Positions 1 through 8,915 of a stretch of DNA of 64,000 nucleotides are shown piece after piece. The position numbers were made by a program, and so were the translations under genes. The DNA comes from Enterococcus pseudoavium NBRC 100491 (GTDB lineage: Bacteria; Bacillota; Bacilli; Lactobacillales; Enterococcaceae): positions 62,001-126,000 of the forward strand of contig NZ_BCQF01000003.1 in NCBI RefSeq assembly GCF_001544295.1, written 5' to 3'. The notes beneath the pieces are model-generated. The model was given only the letters and a program-made list of their open reading frames with translations. It made no database searches and was not told the origin of the DNA. Numbering within the stretch: the stretch's first letter is position 1; each line of letters opens with the position of its first letter.

Positions 1-111
1 AGTCGCGTTTTTACTAATGATGCCCGTCAATTTCAATACACGGAAAGTCGTCATCAAGTCGATAAATTTCGCTTCTTTGATTTTGCCCGCCGCCATCCTT
101 CTACCATGTAA
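1..111 (+). CDS. C-terminal end of an unidentified protein (5' part outside the window)
   Basis: An open frame runs in from the window edge and ends with TAA at 109-111, giving 36 residues that finish in FFDFARRHPSTM. The gene converges on ccpA and shares with it the bidirectional hairpin at 133-175. I do not recognise the family from this short tail, which is rich in Arg, Phe and His. That it is coding is inferred from the open frame running right up to a terminator; a chance frame of this length is possible. Confidence 0.5.
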   Translation, partial: SRVFTNDARQFQYTESRHQVDKFRFFDFARRHPSTM

Positions 112-132
112 TTTTTTAGCAACTAGCTTCGC

Positions 133-175
133 AAAAAAGAGACCGAAATCATAAAAATGATTTCGGTCTCTTTTT
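133..175. terminator. Bidirectional rho-independent terminator between the truncated gene and ccpA
   Basis: A 19-bp perfect stem (133-151/152 with 157-175) built on AGAGACCGAAATCAT and its complement encloses an AAAA loop. It is flanked by A-run and T-run on both sides, so it can end transcription of both convergent genes. Confidence 0.9.
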
Positions 176-181
176 AGTAGA

Positions 182-1186
182 CTATGCTTTGGTTGAACCT
201 TTTTCGTAAATACCATGAGGCAATTCGATTGTTTTTTGTTCGATTTCTTCTTTGTTCATCATTTTTGTCAATAGACGCATTGCCACAGCACCGATATCAT
301 ACAATGGTTGTGTCACACTGCTTAGACGCGGACGTGCTACTTCGGTTAGCAATGAATCATTGCTGGTGATAATTTCGAAGTCTTCAGGAACTTTGATTCC
401 TTTATCGATTAAGCCATCTAATAAACCAATCGCTAATTCATCATCAGTTACATAAGCTGCTGTTGCGCCGCTATTTAAAATACGGTCAGTCAATGCCAAG
501 CCTTCTTTAAAGTTATAAGGTGCTTCAAAGATCAAGCCTTCATTATATTCAAGACCATTTTCTTTCAAAGCTTCTTTATAGCCACCCATCCGTGCTTGTC
601 CATTGATTGCATCAATCAAGGCGCCGCTGATGAAAGCAATTTTTTGATTGCCATGTTTTGCCAACAAATCGATGGATTCTTTTGTTGCTGCTGAGTAATC
701 AATATTAACACTGCCGACTTGTTCATCTGGATCGATTGAACCCGCTAAAACGATCGGTGTTTTTGAACGTGAAAATTCTGCCCGAATCTCATCAGTGATG
801 CGGTGACCCATAAAAATGACACCATCCACTTGTTTAGCTAATAAGTTGTTCAATACATTGACTTCTTTTTGAGCTTCGCCGTCAGAATTGGCTAAAATAA
901 TATTGTATTTATACATAGTAGCAATATCGTCAATCCCACGCGCCAATGAAGCAAAAAACATGTTGCTTACATCTGGAATAATCACGCCGACCGTAGTTGT
1001 CTTTTTACTTGCCAGACCACGGGCAACTGCGTTAGGTCGATAATCTAAGCGTTCAATCACTTCTAACACCTTTTTACGTGTTGTGGGTTTTACATTTGGG
1101 TTGCCATTGACTACACGAGAAACGGTGGCCATTGAAACATTTGCTTCGCGGGCAACATCGTAAATCGTAATTGTTTGTTTTTCCAT
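182..1186 (-). CDS. ccpA: Catabolite control protein A, LacI/GalR family
   Basis: CcpA is the master regulator of carbon catabolite control. With HPr phosphorylated on Ser46 it binds cre sites and represses or activates sugar genes. The 334-residue length is the usual size. Residues 6-27 (TIYDVAREANVSMATVSRVV) form the LacI helix-turn-helix, followed by the hinge helix with PNAVARGLA near 52-60 and a periplasmic-binding-like core. It is transcribed divergently from pepQ, a classic arrangement in lactic acid bacteria. AGGAGC precedes the ATG. A cre-like sequence overlaps its probable -35 box (1265-1280), suggesting autoregulation. hprK, which makes the co-repressor, lies at 7260-8195. Confidence 0.97.
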   Translation of the reverse strand: MEKQTITIYDVAREANVSMATVSRVVNGNPNVKPTTRKKVLEVIERLDYRPNAVARGLASKKTTTVGVIIPDVSNMFFASLARGIDDIATMYKYNIILANSDGEAQKEVNVLNNLLAKQVDGVIFMGHRITDEIRAEFSRSKTPIVLAGSIDPDEQVGSVNIDYSAATKESIDLLAKHGNQKIAFISGALIDAINGQARMGGYKEALKENGLEYNEGLIFEAPYNFKEGLALTDRILNSGATAAYVTDDELAIGLLDGLIDKGIKVPEDFEIITSNDSLLTEVARPRLSSVTQPLYDIGAVAMRLLTKMMNKEEIEQKTIELPHGIYEKGSTKA

Positions 1187-1241
1187 GGATAGATGCTCCT
1201 TTTAAATTGTTTTCAGAAAATATCATTTACATTTCTAAAAG

Positions 1242-1270
1242 ATAATAGCACGTTGTTTCATTGATTGCAA
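1242..1270 (-). promoter_or_regulatory. Probable ccpA promoter
   Basis: On the minus strand a -35 box TTGCAA (1265-1270) is followed after 17 bp by TATTAT (1242-1247), about 55 bp before the ccpA ATG. The -35 lies inside a cre-like sequence. Confidence 0.55.
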
Positions 1271-1280
1271 CCGTTTTACC
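1265..1280. promoter_or_regulatory. cre-like site overlapping the ccpA -35 box
   Basis: TTGCAACCGTTTTACC contains the TGnAAnCG half of a cre; the minus strand reads TAAAACGGTTGCAA. The second half is shifted by one base from the consensus, so this is a weak match. Its place over the ccpA -35 is what makes it credible. Confidence 0.4.
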
Positions 1281-1298
1281 CTTTTTCTCTCATTTTTT

Positions 1299-1313
1299 TG
1301 TAAGCGTTTTACA
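1299..1313. promoter_or_regulatory. cre-like palindrome between ccpA and pepQ
   Basis: TGTAAGCGTTTTACA has perfect arms TGTAA/TTACA around GCGTT. It resembles a cre (TGTAAnCGnTTACA type) but the spacer is one base longer than consensus. It sits 31 bp upstream of the pepQ -10 box, where CcpA could act on both genes. Confidence 0.5.
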
Positions 1314-1341
1314 ACAATCGTTTTTCAATAAATTTTATTAG

Positions 1342-1350
1342 TGTTACAAT
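1342..1350 (+). promoter_or_regulatory. pepQ extended -10 promoter
   Basis: TGTTACAAT is an extended -10 element (TGnTACAAT) 33 bp before the pepQ ATG. A weak -35 TTTTCA lies 17 bp upstream (1322-1327). The ribosome binding site AAGAAGGA follows at about 1370-1376. Confidence 0.55.
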
Positions 1351-1382
1351 GAACCTACTGTTAAAGGAAAGAAGGATGTCTA

Positions 1383-2483
1383 ATGAACCAAGAAAAAGTT
1401 TCAGAATTACGCAAATGGATGGAGAAAAACAATGTAGATTTGGCTTATATTTCTGATGCCAGTCATATTGGCTATTTTTCCGGCTTTGATAGCAATCCCA
1501 TGGAACGTGTTTTAGCTTTGTTTATTCCACTTGAAAAAGATCCATTTCTTTTTACTCCAGGCTTAGAGGTGGAAGATGCCAAAGCCAGCAGCTTCGAATA
1601 CGATGTGGTGGGCTACTTGGATAGTCAAGATCCTTTTGCACTAATTGTGGATGAAATTAAAAAGCGTTATGGTTCCCCTAAAAAGATCGCCCTAGAAAAA
1701 AATCAATTAGTCTTAGATCGTTATTTACGTTTAAGTGAAGCCTTTTCAACTGCCGATTTTTCGGCTGATTTGACTCCACTTGTTCAAGAATTGCAACTAT
1801 ATAAAACTGAAGACGAATGTCAACGCTTGATTGAAGCTGGCTCAACAGCTGATTTAGCTTTTGAAATTGGGTTCAGACATGTCAAACCTGGTGTTTCTGA
1901 AGAAGAGATCGTCGCAGAGATTGAATACGAATTGAAGAAAAAAGGGATTAAGCAAATGTCTTTCCCAACTGAAGTCCTAGCTGGACCAAATGCTGCCAGC
2001 CCCCATGGAACTCCCGGAAAAAACACTTGTAAAGAAAATGAATTAGTTTTATTCGACCTTGGAACAATCGTTAACGGTTACTGCAGCGATGCAACCAGAA
2101 CAGTCGCTTGTGGCCAGCCAACCGATCACCAAAAAGATATTTACAATATTGTTCTAGAAGCACAATTAAAAGCTCAAGAAGCAGTAAAACCAGGGATTAC
2201 TTGTGGAGAGTTAGACAAGATTGCCCGTGATGTGATTGAAAGCCATGACTATGGTGAATATTTCAATCATCGCTTAGGTCATGGAATTGGTACAACGATC
2301 CATGAATTTCCACAAATCGTTGGTGGAAATGACCTTGTTGTTAAAGAAGGGATGTGCTTCTCAATCGAGCCAGGAATTTATTTACCAAACGATGTCGGTG
2401 TCCGAATTGAAGACTGTATTTATGTAACAAAAAATGGTTGTGTCCCATTTACTAAAACTTCAAAAGATTTGATTATCTTATAA
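1383..2483 (+). CDS. pepQ: Xaa-Pro dipeptidase (prolidase), M24 family
   Basis: A cytoplasmic metallopeptidase that releases proline from X-Pro dipeptides, the last step of peptide use in lactic acid bacteria. It has 366 residues, the usual length: a creatinase-like N-domain (about 1-130) and a pita-bread catalytic domain. The five di-metal ligands are visible: D225 and D236 (FDLG... and SDATRT), H300 (HRLGHGIG), E329 (SIEPG) and E343 (RIED). GGAAAGAAGGA lies just before the ATG. It is divergent from ccpA across a region with two cre-like sites, so carbon control is likely. A strong terminator follows directly. Confidence 0.95.
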   Translation: MNQEKVSELRKWMEKNNVDLAYISDASHIGYFSGFDSNPMERVLALFIPLEKDPFLFTPGLEVEDAKASSFEYDVVGYLDSQDPFALIVDEIKKRYGSPKKIALEKNQLVLDRYLRLSEAFSTADFSADLTPLVQELQLYKTEDECQRLIEAGSTADLAFEIGFRHVKPGVSEEEIVAEIEYELKKKGIKQMSFPTEVLAGPNAASPHGTPGKNTCKENELVLFDLGTIVNGYCSDATRTVACGQPTDHQKDIYNIVLEAQLKAQEAVKPGITCGELDKIARDVIESHDYGEYFNHRLGHGIGTTIHEFPQIVGGNDLVVKEGMCFSIEPGIYLPNDVGVRIEDCIYVTKNGCVPFTKTSKDLIIL

Positions 2484-2485
2484 AA

Positions 2486-2516
2486 AAAGCCGCCATTCAG
2501 ATTGAATGGCGGTTTG
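2486..2516 (+). terminator. Terminator after pepQ
   Basis: A 10-bp stem CCGCCATTCA/TGAATGGCGG (2490-2499 with 2503-2512) with a 3-base loop starts a few bases after the stop and is followed by TTTG. A-residues on the left let it also serve the convergent ytxH-like gene. Confidence 0.85.
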
Positions 2517-2529
2517 TTTATGTTTACTA

Positions 2530-3096
2530 TTATGCTGGATTATTCTTTTCGACTTCTTCTTTTAGTTCTTCCTTAACCTCGGAAAAATCAGGTTCTTCTT
2601 GTTTAAGTTCTTTTGTTTTTTCAGCCAAAGCCTCAGCACCTTCAGCTGCAGTCTCCTTAGCGTCAGCTTTAGCTTCTTTAACAGTGATGACGATATCATC
2701 AGAAGCATCCTCTGCAACGTCTTGTACATCACTTGCTGCTTTCCGGAAACGATCTGACAAATCAGAACTTTGCCGTTTCAAATCTTCTAATGTATCGGAT
2801 GCAATGTCATCCATATCGTCTACAGAATCACTAACTTTATCCTTCATATTCGCAGCCAGGTCATTGGCTTGTTCGCTTAAATCAGCAGCTTTGTCCTTTA
2901 CAATCGAACCCATTTCACTCGTCTTAGTTACGAACTCATCGGTATAATCTGATGCTAAATCTAACCAATCATCTGTTTTCTTTGCTAAATCTTCGCGTAA
3001 CTCTTTACCAGACTTCGGTGCTAATAATAAAGCTATTGCCGCGGCAGCAGTTCCACCGATCAAGGCTCCTGTTAAGAATTTTCCTCGTTTTGCCAT
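2530..3096 (-). CDS. YtxH-domain stress protein
   Basis: A 188-residue protein with one N-terminal membrane or lipid-inserting segment (about 9-26, GALIGGTAAAAIALLLAP), followed by the PKSGKELRE motif typical of YtxH. The rest is a long, highly charged, amphipathic helical region with KD/DD-rich repeats resembling LEA-like or apolipoprotein-like stress proteins. It begins 2 bp after the upstream DUF948 gene and is surely co-transcribed. The pair matches ytxG-ytxH of Bacillus subtilis, which belong to the general stress regulon and also sit near ccpA. A role in envelope or osmotic stress is inferred from the family. Confidence 0.85.
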   Translation of the reverse strand: MAKRGKFLTGALIGGTAAAAIALLLAPKSGKELREDLAKKTDDWLDLASDYTDEFVTKTSEMGSIVKDKAADLSEQANDLAANMKDKVSDSVDDMDDIASDTLEDLKRQSSDLSDRFRKAASDVQDVAEDASDDIVITVKEAKADAKETAAEGAEALAEKTKELKQEEPDFSEVKEELKEEVEKNNPA

Positions 3097-3098
3097 TC

Positions 3099-3536
3099 CT
3101 ATCCCTCCGCTTTCGTAGTTGTCTTACGGTCTTTAAAGAATTTCATTGTTGTTGCGCCAACTTTTCCCGCAACACTGGCTTTTGTTGCCGTTTTTCCGAC
3201 ACCGCCAACTTTCCCCGCTAAATTTCGACTTGTGTTATTCAAGTCAGAAACACTTTGACTTAGATCTGCCACCGCGGTGAACAGTGGATCGATTGTCTCG
3301 ACTTTTCCGTTAATATCATTCAGTAAATGGTTGCTTTTAACCAACAATCCCTCTACTTGCTGCATAAGTAAATCCACATCTTTGGTAAGAACATCAATCG
3401 TCGTATTGGCTTCCGTCACGGTTGTCTCGACTTTCTCAACTGTTTTAGAGACCTGGCTCAACACACGCACTAAAAAGATAACCAACACGACAAATGCAAG
3501 TGCCGCAATAATTGCCGCAATGCCACCTAAGCTCAT
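3099..3536 (-). CDS. DUF948-domain membrane protein (YtxG-like)
   Basis: A 145-residue protein with a single N-terminal transmembrane helix (about 5-25, IAAIIAALAFVVLVIFLV) and a coiled-coil body with heptad-like VEKVETTVTEANTTI, the DUF948 pattern. The C-terminus is basic (KFFKDRKTTTKAEG). GAGAGGAGCGATTGA precedes the ATG. It is first in a two-gene unit with the YtxH protein. Function is not established beyond association with general stress; the synteny with ccpA is shared with bacilli. Confidence 0.85.
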   Translation of the reverse strand: MSLGGIAAIIAALAFVVLVIFLVRVLSQVSKTVEKVETTVTEANTTIDVLTKDVDLLMQQVEGLLVKSNHLLNDINGKVETIDPLFTAVADLSQSVSDLNNTSRNLAGKVGGVGKTATKASVAGKVGATTMKFFKDRKTTTKAEG

Positions 3537-3650
3537 TCAATCGCTCCTCTCATTTTTCACTGACTATGCTAATTCAAATTATACCATTCCCGTAGAAATT
3601 TATGAAAGAGAAAGGGCCGATTGTAACAAAGCAACGAGTAATTCTCTGTC

Positions 3651-4211
3651 TTATTGAGTAATTTTGGCAAATTTTTGCAAGATACCGCTATAGATGATCT
3701 CTAAATCACTAATTAATTCCTCTTCGTCAATTGTTCCCTCAGTAAAATGATCGGCCTGACCACGGAAATAATTCGTCAGCACACGTTCAACTTGGAGAAT
3801 TTCCTTTTCATTTAAATCACAGTCTAAGAAGATTCGTTCAAATGCTGATCTGAGAAAAATTGAAATACTTTTCTCATAAGAAACTGAATATTCTTTTTCG
3901 TAAAATACTGAATAAAAAACGTGCTGTTCCTTGGCATAAGTGGCCCAAGTTTTTCCTAATTCGATAAAAGCGCAGAGTTCCGCCCGTCCCATTAAAGAAT
4001 CTACTAATTGTTCACGAAAGTCTTCCATTGCTCGTTGGATGACGGCTTGCCGCAGCTCTGTGATATTTCCAGTATGAGTATATAAAGAAGGGGATTTGAC
4101 AGCCAAACGATCGGCAATTTTATTTAAACGTAACCCGGTGATGCCCGATTCGCAAACTAAATCCATCGCACATTCGATGACAGTTTCTTTATTTAATCGA
4201 GAAGTTTTCAT
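3651..4211 (-). CDS. TetR/AcrR-family transcriptional regulator
   Basis: 186 residues when started at the ATG at 4209-4211, which has AAAAGGAGAC at proper spacing; an ATG 30 bp upstream lacks a site. Residues about 27-50 (LRLNKIADRLAVKSPSLYTHTGNI) form the helix-turn-helix with the SPSLYxH recognition helix. The C-terminal half (ELGKTWATYAKEQHVFYSVFYE onward) resembles the WHG/TetR_C_33 ligand domain. It stands alone between two operons, so the target genes cannot be told from context. Confidence 0.85.
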   Translation of the reverse strand: MKTSRLNKETVIECAMDLVCESGITGLRLNKIADRLAVKSPSLYTHTGNITELRQAVIQRAMEDFREQLVDSLMGRAELCAFIELGKTWATYAKEQHVFYSVFYEKEYSVSYEKSISIFLRSAFERIFLDCDLNEKEILQVERVLTNYFRGQADHFTEGTIDEEELISDLEIIYSGILQKFAKITQ

Positions 4212-4340
4212 TGAGTCTCCTTTTAAAATCAGTCTTTTCAAGAAATATTATATAACAAAACACTTGAACAATTCTATAAATCATTTCAACATTTTAGAAT
4301 AAAAGAAGCTCTTATTATCACTTTTAAAATAACTGATTAT

Positions 4341-4377
4341 ATAAAAAAGAGTGTGACGGAATTTCCGTCACACTCTT
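4341..4377 (-). terminator. Terminator after galU
   Basis: A perfect stem AAGAGTGTGACGGAA (4347-4361) pairs with its complement up to 4377. The minus-strand T-run lies at 4343-4348. It belongs to the group of TGTGAC/GTCACA terminators in this window. Confidence 0.88.
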
Positions 4378-4417
4378 CCCACAACTAAGTGATTAGCTAC
4401 TATTGTTAGTTCTTAAA

Positions 4418-5320
4418 TTATTGTTTCTTCGTTTTAGCTGCATCCTCACTGCTTAATTCTTTTCCTAAAGCAATGATATAATCATGTAATTTGTCTTTAA
4501 TTTCTGGATGCTTCAACCCATATTCAATACTGGTCGTCATAAATCCAAATTTATCACCGACATCGTAACGTTTTCCCGTAAATTCTTGAGCAAAGACGCG
4601 CTGTGTCCGATTCAAAGTATCAATCGCATCTGTTAACTGAATCTCATTGCCTGCTCCCGGTTTTTGGGTTGCTAAAACATCAAAAATCTCAGGAGTTAAC
4701 AAGTAGCGGCCAATGATTGCCAAATTACTTGGTGCTTCTTCTGGTTTAGGCTTTTCTACAAAGTTCTTGACATTAAACAAGCCTTTAGAAACTTCTTCGC
4801 CTGGATTGATGATCCCATATTTTGAAGTATCTTCTTCCGGCACACGCATTACTGCGATCGTTGAAGCATGGGTTTTATCATAATCATTCATTAATTGTTT
4901 AGTCAAAGGAACGCGATCTTCCATCAAGTCATCGCCCAACATAACAACAAATGGTTCATTTCCAACAAAAGCCCGTGCTTGTAAAACCGCATGACCCAAC
5001 CCTTTAGGATGAGATTGACGGATAAAATGTAGATTTACATCTGTTGTTTCTTCCACCAATTTCAACAGATCGGTTTTACCTTTTTCTTGCAAGTTCATTT
5101 CCAACTCGATATTTGAATCAAAGTGATCTTCAATCGGCCGTTTCGCTTTTCCGGTGACAATCAAAATATCTTCGATTCCCGATTTCAAAGCTTCTTCAAC
5201 GATAAATTGAATCGTCGGCTTGTCAACGATTGGTAACATTTCTTTCGCCATCGCTTTCGTGGCTGGTAAAAATCTGGTTCCCAACCCTGCGGCTGGAATA
5301 ACTGCTTTTTTCACTCGCAT
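4418..5320 (-). CDS. galU: UTP--glucose-1-phosphate uridylyltransferase
   Basis: It makes UDP-glucose from UTP and glucose-1-phosphate for glycolipids, teichoic acid decoration and polysaccharides. The 300-residue length is typical. The nucleotidyltransferase signature [12 protein letters not shown] (12-23) is followed by KEML (26-29). The LGDDLM motif near 129 carries the metal-binding Asp, and [11 protein letters not shown] near 190 contains the conserved sugar-phosphate-binding Lys. It is the last gene of hprK-lgt-gpsA-galU, 19 bp after gpsA, and is followed by a strong terminator. Confidence 0.96.
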   Translation of the reverse strand: MRVKKAVIPAAGLGTRFLPATKAMAKEMLPIVDKPTIQFIVEEALKSGIEDILIVTGKAKRPIEDHFDSNIELEMNLQEKGKTDLLKLVEETTDVNLHFIRQSHPKGLGHAVLQARAFVGNEPFVVMLGDDLMEDRVPLTKQLMNDYDKTHASTIAVMRVPEEDTSKYGIINPGEEVSKGLFNVKNFVEKPKPEEAPSNLAIIGRYLLTPEIFDVLATQKPGAGNEIQLTDAIDTLNRTQRVFAQEFTGKRYDVGDKFGFMTTSIEYGLKHPEIKDKLHDYIIALGKELSSEDAAKTKKQ

Positions 5321-5339
5321 GTATCTTTTCCCACACTTT

Positions 5340-6359
5340 CTAATCTAATGTAAATTCATTTTCAAATGTACCTTCGCGGGTCATTAAATCATTGCAGGCC
5401 TGCCGTACATCTTTATCATTGTATAAAACATCATAGATCGTCTCTGTGATTGGCATACTGACATTCAGACTATCAGCTAACTCTTTCGCTGCTTTAGTCG
5501 TGGAGACGCCTTCTACAATCATCCCCATATTGTCTAGGACTTCAGCTAATTTATGTCCTTTGCCTAACAGATTTCCAGCTCGCCAATTCCGCGAATGAAT
5601 CGACGTACACGTTACGATCAAGTCACCGACTCCACTCAATCCAATAAACGTTAAAGGGTTAGCACCCATCTTCACACCTAAACGACTGATTTCAGCTAAG
5701 CCGCGGGTCATAATCGCCGCTTTGGCATCGTCACCATACTCAAGTCCCGCTAAAGCACCGGCACCTAATGCAATAATATTTTTTAAAGCAGCGCCCATTT
5801 CAACACCGATGACATCTGGATTGGTATAAATTCGCAAATAATCATTCATAAATAATTTTTGTACGTATTCCGCTAAGTTTTGATCTTCGGCAGCTGCGGT
5901 AATTGTTGTAATGTCATGGACAGCAACTTCTTCCGCATGACTTGGTCCAGATAGAACCGCCACGCCTTGTCGAAGTTCTGCTGGAATTTCTTCTATTAAA
6001 ATTTCTGAAATTCGTTTATGACTTCCTTGCTCTAAACCTTTACTTGCATGGATGATCACTGGTTTATTTTCAGCTACTTGCGCAAATTCCTGAGCCACCG
6101 ACCGGACTGCTTTGGTTGGAACTACAAATAAAACAGCATCCGCATCTTTCACAGCATTTTTTAGATTTTTTTCTCCTTTAATGCTTTCAGGAATTTTTAA
6201 ATCTGGCAAATAATGACGATTCGTATGGTACGTATTAATCTCGTCAATTTGGGCCTCATGATTTCCCCAGAGCGTTACTTCATGCCCATTTTCAGCTAAA
6301 ACTTGTGCAAGTGCCGTTCCCCAAGAGCCTGGGCCTAAAACTGCAACTTTTTGCTTCAC
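5340..6359 (-). CDS. gpsA: Glycerol-3-phosphate dehydrogenase [NAD(P)+]
   Basis: It reduces dihydroxyacetone phosphate to sn-glycerol-3-phosphate, the backbone of phospholipids and lipoteichoic acid. It has 339 residues. The Rossmann motif [11 protein letters not shown] (9-19), SGPSHAEEV near 140 and the catalytic Lys in [13 protein letters not shown] near 190 are present, with RNWRAG in the C-terminal helical domain. It lies between lgt and galU in one operon, consistent with lipid and envelope supply. AGGAGG-like bases precede the ATG. Confidence 0.96.
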   Translation of the reverse strand: MKQKVAVLGPGSWGTALAQVLAENGHEVTLWGNHEAQIDEINTYHTNRHYLPDLKIPESIKGEKNLKNAVKDADAVLFVVPTKAVRSVAQEFAQVAENKPVIIHASKGLEQGSHKRISEILIEEIPAELRQGVAVLSGPSHAEEVAVHDITTITAAAEDQNLAEYVQKLFMNDYLRIYTNPDVIGVEMGAALKNIIALGAGALAGLEYGDDAKAAIMTRGLAEISRLGVKMGANPLTFIGLSGVGDLIVTCTSIHSRNWRAGNLLGKGHKLAEVLDNMGMIVEGVSTTKAAKELADSLNVSMPITETIYDVLYNDKDVRQACNDLMTREGTFENEFTLD

Positions 6360-6427
6360 AGTGATTTCCTCCTAGTTTTTCAAATACTTCTTTGATTATC
6401 ATAGCATAGATAGTAAATTCTTCCGTG

Positions 6428-7258
6428 CTAGATTAAAGCTTGATTAGTCCCTTTATCCCGTTCATAGGGCTTCACATTTGGTAATTTTTTACGGCGATAA
6501 TACAGTAGGACAACCCCTGCAACAAATAACAAGGCAGACAATAATTGTGAAACGCGGATTCCGCCAAATAAGTAAAGACTGTCTGTCCGCATCCCTTCAA
6601 TAAAGAACCGGCCAAAACTGTACCAGATTACATACCCTAAAAAGATTTCGCCACGTTTAACTGTGAGCTTTTTCCGTAAAAAGATAATCAATAGAAAACC
6701 TATCAAATTCCACATTGATTCATATAAAAAGGTCGGTTGACGAAAAGCCCCGTCAATATACATATTGTTAATGATAAATTGTGGTAGATGTAAGCTTGCT
6801 AAAAAATGCCGTGTTGTTTCGCCACCGTATGCTTCGTGATTCATAAAGTTTCCCCAGCGTCCCATAGCCTGTGCCAACATCACGCTTGGTGCCACGACAT
6901 CTAAAAATAGCCAAGGATCAATAAAGTGACGGCGGGTATAGATGATCAAAACGATGACTGCTGCGATTAAGCCACCATAAATTGCTAATCCCCCATTACG
7001 CGTATTGAAAATTTGGATTGGGTCGGCTAAATAAGGTTCTAGATCGAACAAAATATAATACAATCGAGCTCCGATGATCGCAATTGGTAATGCCCACAAT
7101 AGAAAGTTCGTCATATCGTCTTCTTTTAAACCCACTCGCGAAGCCTCACGATTCGATAACCACAAAGCGATGGCAATTCCTGAAACAATGATGAGCGCGT
7201 ACCAATAAATTTGAAGACCAAACAATTCAAAGGCTACACGATTTACTTGAGCTACCAT
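6428..7258 (-). CDS. lgt: Prolipoprotein diacylglyceryl transferase
   Basis: A membrane enzyme that moves diacylglycerol from phosphatidylglycerol to the lipobox Cys of prelipoproteins (such as PstS and LivK-like proteins of this window). 276 residues with seven likely membrane segments. The Lgt signature GRWGNFMNHEAYG lies at 133-145, preceded by GGLAIYGGLI (about 89-98), and QPTFLYES is at about 174-181. It starts 1 bp after the hprK stop, a strong sign of translational coupling. Confidence 0.96.
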   Translation of the reverse strand: MVAQVNRVAFELFGLQIYWYALIIVSGIAIALWLSNREASRVGLKEDDMTNFLLWALPIAIIGARLYYILFDLEPYLADPIQIFNTRNGGLAIYGGLIAAVIVLIIYTRRHFIDPWLFLDVVAPSVMLAQAMGRWGNFMNHEAYGGETTRHFLASLHLPQFIINNMYIDGAFRQPTFLYESMWNLIGFLLIIFLRKKLTVKRGEIFLGYVIWYSFGRFFIEGMRTDSLYLFGGIRVSQLLSALLFVAGVVLLYYRRKKLPNVKPYERDKGTNQALI

Positions 7259-7259
7259 C

Positions 7260-8195
7260 TTATTGATCGGAATTTTCTTCGATTAATTGAGTTAAGCGAT
7301 CTTCAAAGGTCTTCGTCGCATCGTAACCCATCGTCCGAGCTCGGAAATTCATTGCCGCAACTTCAATGATGATCGCGACATTTCGCCCGGTCTTCACGGG
7401 GATCTTAACTTGTGGAATTTTCACTTCCGCGATTTCTACTTCGGTATTTCCGCTGCCTAGACGATCATATTTTTTATCCTTCGACCAGCTTTCCAAATAG
7501 ACCACTAATTGAACTGGCATCGAACCACGAACAGCGCTCGCCCCAAATAAATTCATCACATCGATAATTCCAATACCGCGGATTTCAATTAAATGTTGTA
7601 AAATTTTCGGTGGTTCACCCACTAAAGTCAATTCATCCTGTTGATACACATCCACTCGATCATCAGCAATCAAACGATGCCCGCGTTTAACTAATTCCAA
7701 CGCAGTTTCACTCTTACCGATCCCGCTGTCTCCTTGAATCAAGACACCCAAACCATACACGTCTACTAGAACACCGTGAACGCTGGTCCGAGGCGCTAAA
7801 CTGCCATTTAGAAAGCTTGAGATTTCACCTAATAAACGCGATGTTGAAATTGGCGAACTCAAAACTGGAATATCACGCTCACTAGCCGCTTGAATCATTT
7901 CTTTTGACGGAGCCAACCCGCGTGAAATGATAAAAGCAGGAGTATCATCACTGCACATTTTTCGTAAAACCATTAACCGCTCTTCTGGCATCATTCGTTC
8001 CGCAAAGGCGATTTCTTTATTTCCAAATAGCTGCAAACGATCATGAGAATAGTAATTAAAATAGCCAGTCAATTCTAAACCCGGACGAGAAATATCGCCG
8101 GTAGTGATGACCCGCTCCAGACTTGCTTGATCGCCTGTTACTACTTCTAATGAAAGTTTATCGACTAATTCTTTTACTGTTACTGTTTCAGCCAT
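7260..8195 (-). CDS. hprK: HPr kinase/phosphorylase
   Basis: A bifunctional sensor that phosphorylates HPr on Ser46 when ATP and fructose-1,6-bisphosphate are high, and removes the phosphate when inorganic phosphate is high. It has 311 residues. The P-loop GDSGIGKS is at 155-162, the catalytic H140 in VHGVLV precedes it, and the HprK signature [17 protein letters not shown] is at 202-218. It is first in hprK-lgt-gpsA-galU. Its product, HPr-Ser-P, is the partner of CcpA encoded 6 kb away. Confidence 0.97.
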   Translation of the reverse strand: MAETVTVKELVDKLSLEVVTGDQASLERVITTGDISRPGLELTGYFNYYSHDRLQLFGNKEIAFAERMMPEERLMVLRKMCSDDTPAFIISRGLAPSKEMIQAASERDIPVLSSPISTSRLLGEISSFLNGSLAPRTSVHGVLVDVYGLGVLIQGDSGIGKSETALELVKRGHRLIADDRVDVYQQDELTLVGEPPKILQHLIEIRGIGIIDVMNLFGASAVRGSMPVQLVVYLESWSKDKKYDRLGSGNTEVEIAEVKIPQVKIPVKTGRNVAIIIEVAAMNFRARTMGYDATKTFEDRLTQLIEENSDQ

Positions 8196-8536
8196 ATAAT
8201 CCCTCTTTTCTACACTTCCGCTCTATTTTATCATTTTATCCATGGAGTGACTAGGTGGATACTTCTTTCAACCATAATAAAAAAAGGCTTTACAAATAAT
8301 TTATAAAGTCAGTGGGGTGGATGTCATTCAATTACAATTTATCAGACTTTTTTTTTCCACTTTCCTATAAAATGAAGTGAACTGACAGCTAATTCGTTCC
8401 TAGGTAATAATTTTTTCAAAAATAAAAAAAGATTGATTCGTACAAGCCTACGATCCAACTATTCTGCAATTATAATAGGAAAATTTTTTTAATTCCCCCA
8501 ATTTTAAATAACTGGAAAAAGTTAGACTAGCAAAAA
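8196..8536. other. AT-rich non-coding stretch upstream of hprK
   Basis: About 340 bases without a supportable gene. The part next to hprK holds TAAAAT-type -10 candidates (minus strand near 8228-8240) but no clear -35. An 18-codon frame at 8322-8378 is too short and atypical to call. The far end carries the liaZ terminator. Confidence 0.5.
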
Positions 8537-8563
8537 CGGATAGGTAAGTTAATTACCTATCCG
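8532..8563 (-). terminator. Terminator overlapping the liaZ stop codon
   Basis: CGGATAGGTAA (8537-8547) pairs with TTACCTATCCG (8553-8563), followed on the minus strand by TTTTT. The stem includes the stop codon of liaZ. Confidence 0.88.
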
Positions 8564-8915
8564 CGTATTTATCGATATTATGTTCTGAAACGATCACATT
8601 GATCAACGCCATAACAATTGCCACTAAAACCGAAACAGCAAAGCTGGAGAAGCCAAAGCGAAAATTTCCTAATAAGTTGGAAGTCAATTGCAACATACCA
8701 GCGCTAATTACAAAACTGAACAGTCCTAAAGTTAAAATATTTAACGGGAGTGAAAGCAACGTCAAAATTGGTTTCACTAACATGTTTAATATTGATAGAA
8801 CAAAGCTTGCAGCAATAGCCATCGTTAGACTCTCCACATAAACGTAAGAAGGAAAGAGCACCGAAAGTGAAATAAAAATCAATGCATTAGCTATTAAGCG
8901 CTGTAGGTACGTCAT
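8553..8915 (-). CDS. liaZ: LiaZ-like small membrane protein, YvlD/phage-holin superfamily IV
   Basis: 120 residues with four hydrophobic segments (about 8-25, 29-50, 55-80, 90-110) and the conserved NMLVKPILTLLSLPLNILTLG block of the YvlD family. It overlaps the stop of the PspC gene by one base (TAATG). The order DUF4097 protein, PspC protein, YvlD protein equals liaXYZ of Enterococcus faecalis, controlled by LiaFSR and tied to antimicrobial peptide and daptomycin response, and yvlBCD of bacilli. Symbol assigned on synteny. Mechanism of LiaZ is not settled. Confidence 0.85.
   Translation of the reverse strand: MTYLQRLIANALIFISLSVLFPSYVYVESLTMAIAASFVLSILNMLVKPILTLLSLPLNILTLGLFSFVISAGMLQLTSNLLGNFRFGFSSFAVSVLVAIVMALINVIVSEHNIDKYADR

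Noticed and set aside
8322-8378. 18-codon plus-strand frame upstream of hprK
   Set aside because: Only a vague G-rich sequence before the ATG and a Phe-rich product; nothing supports translation.
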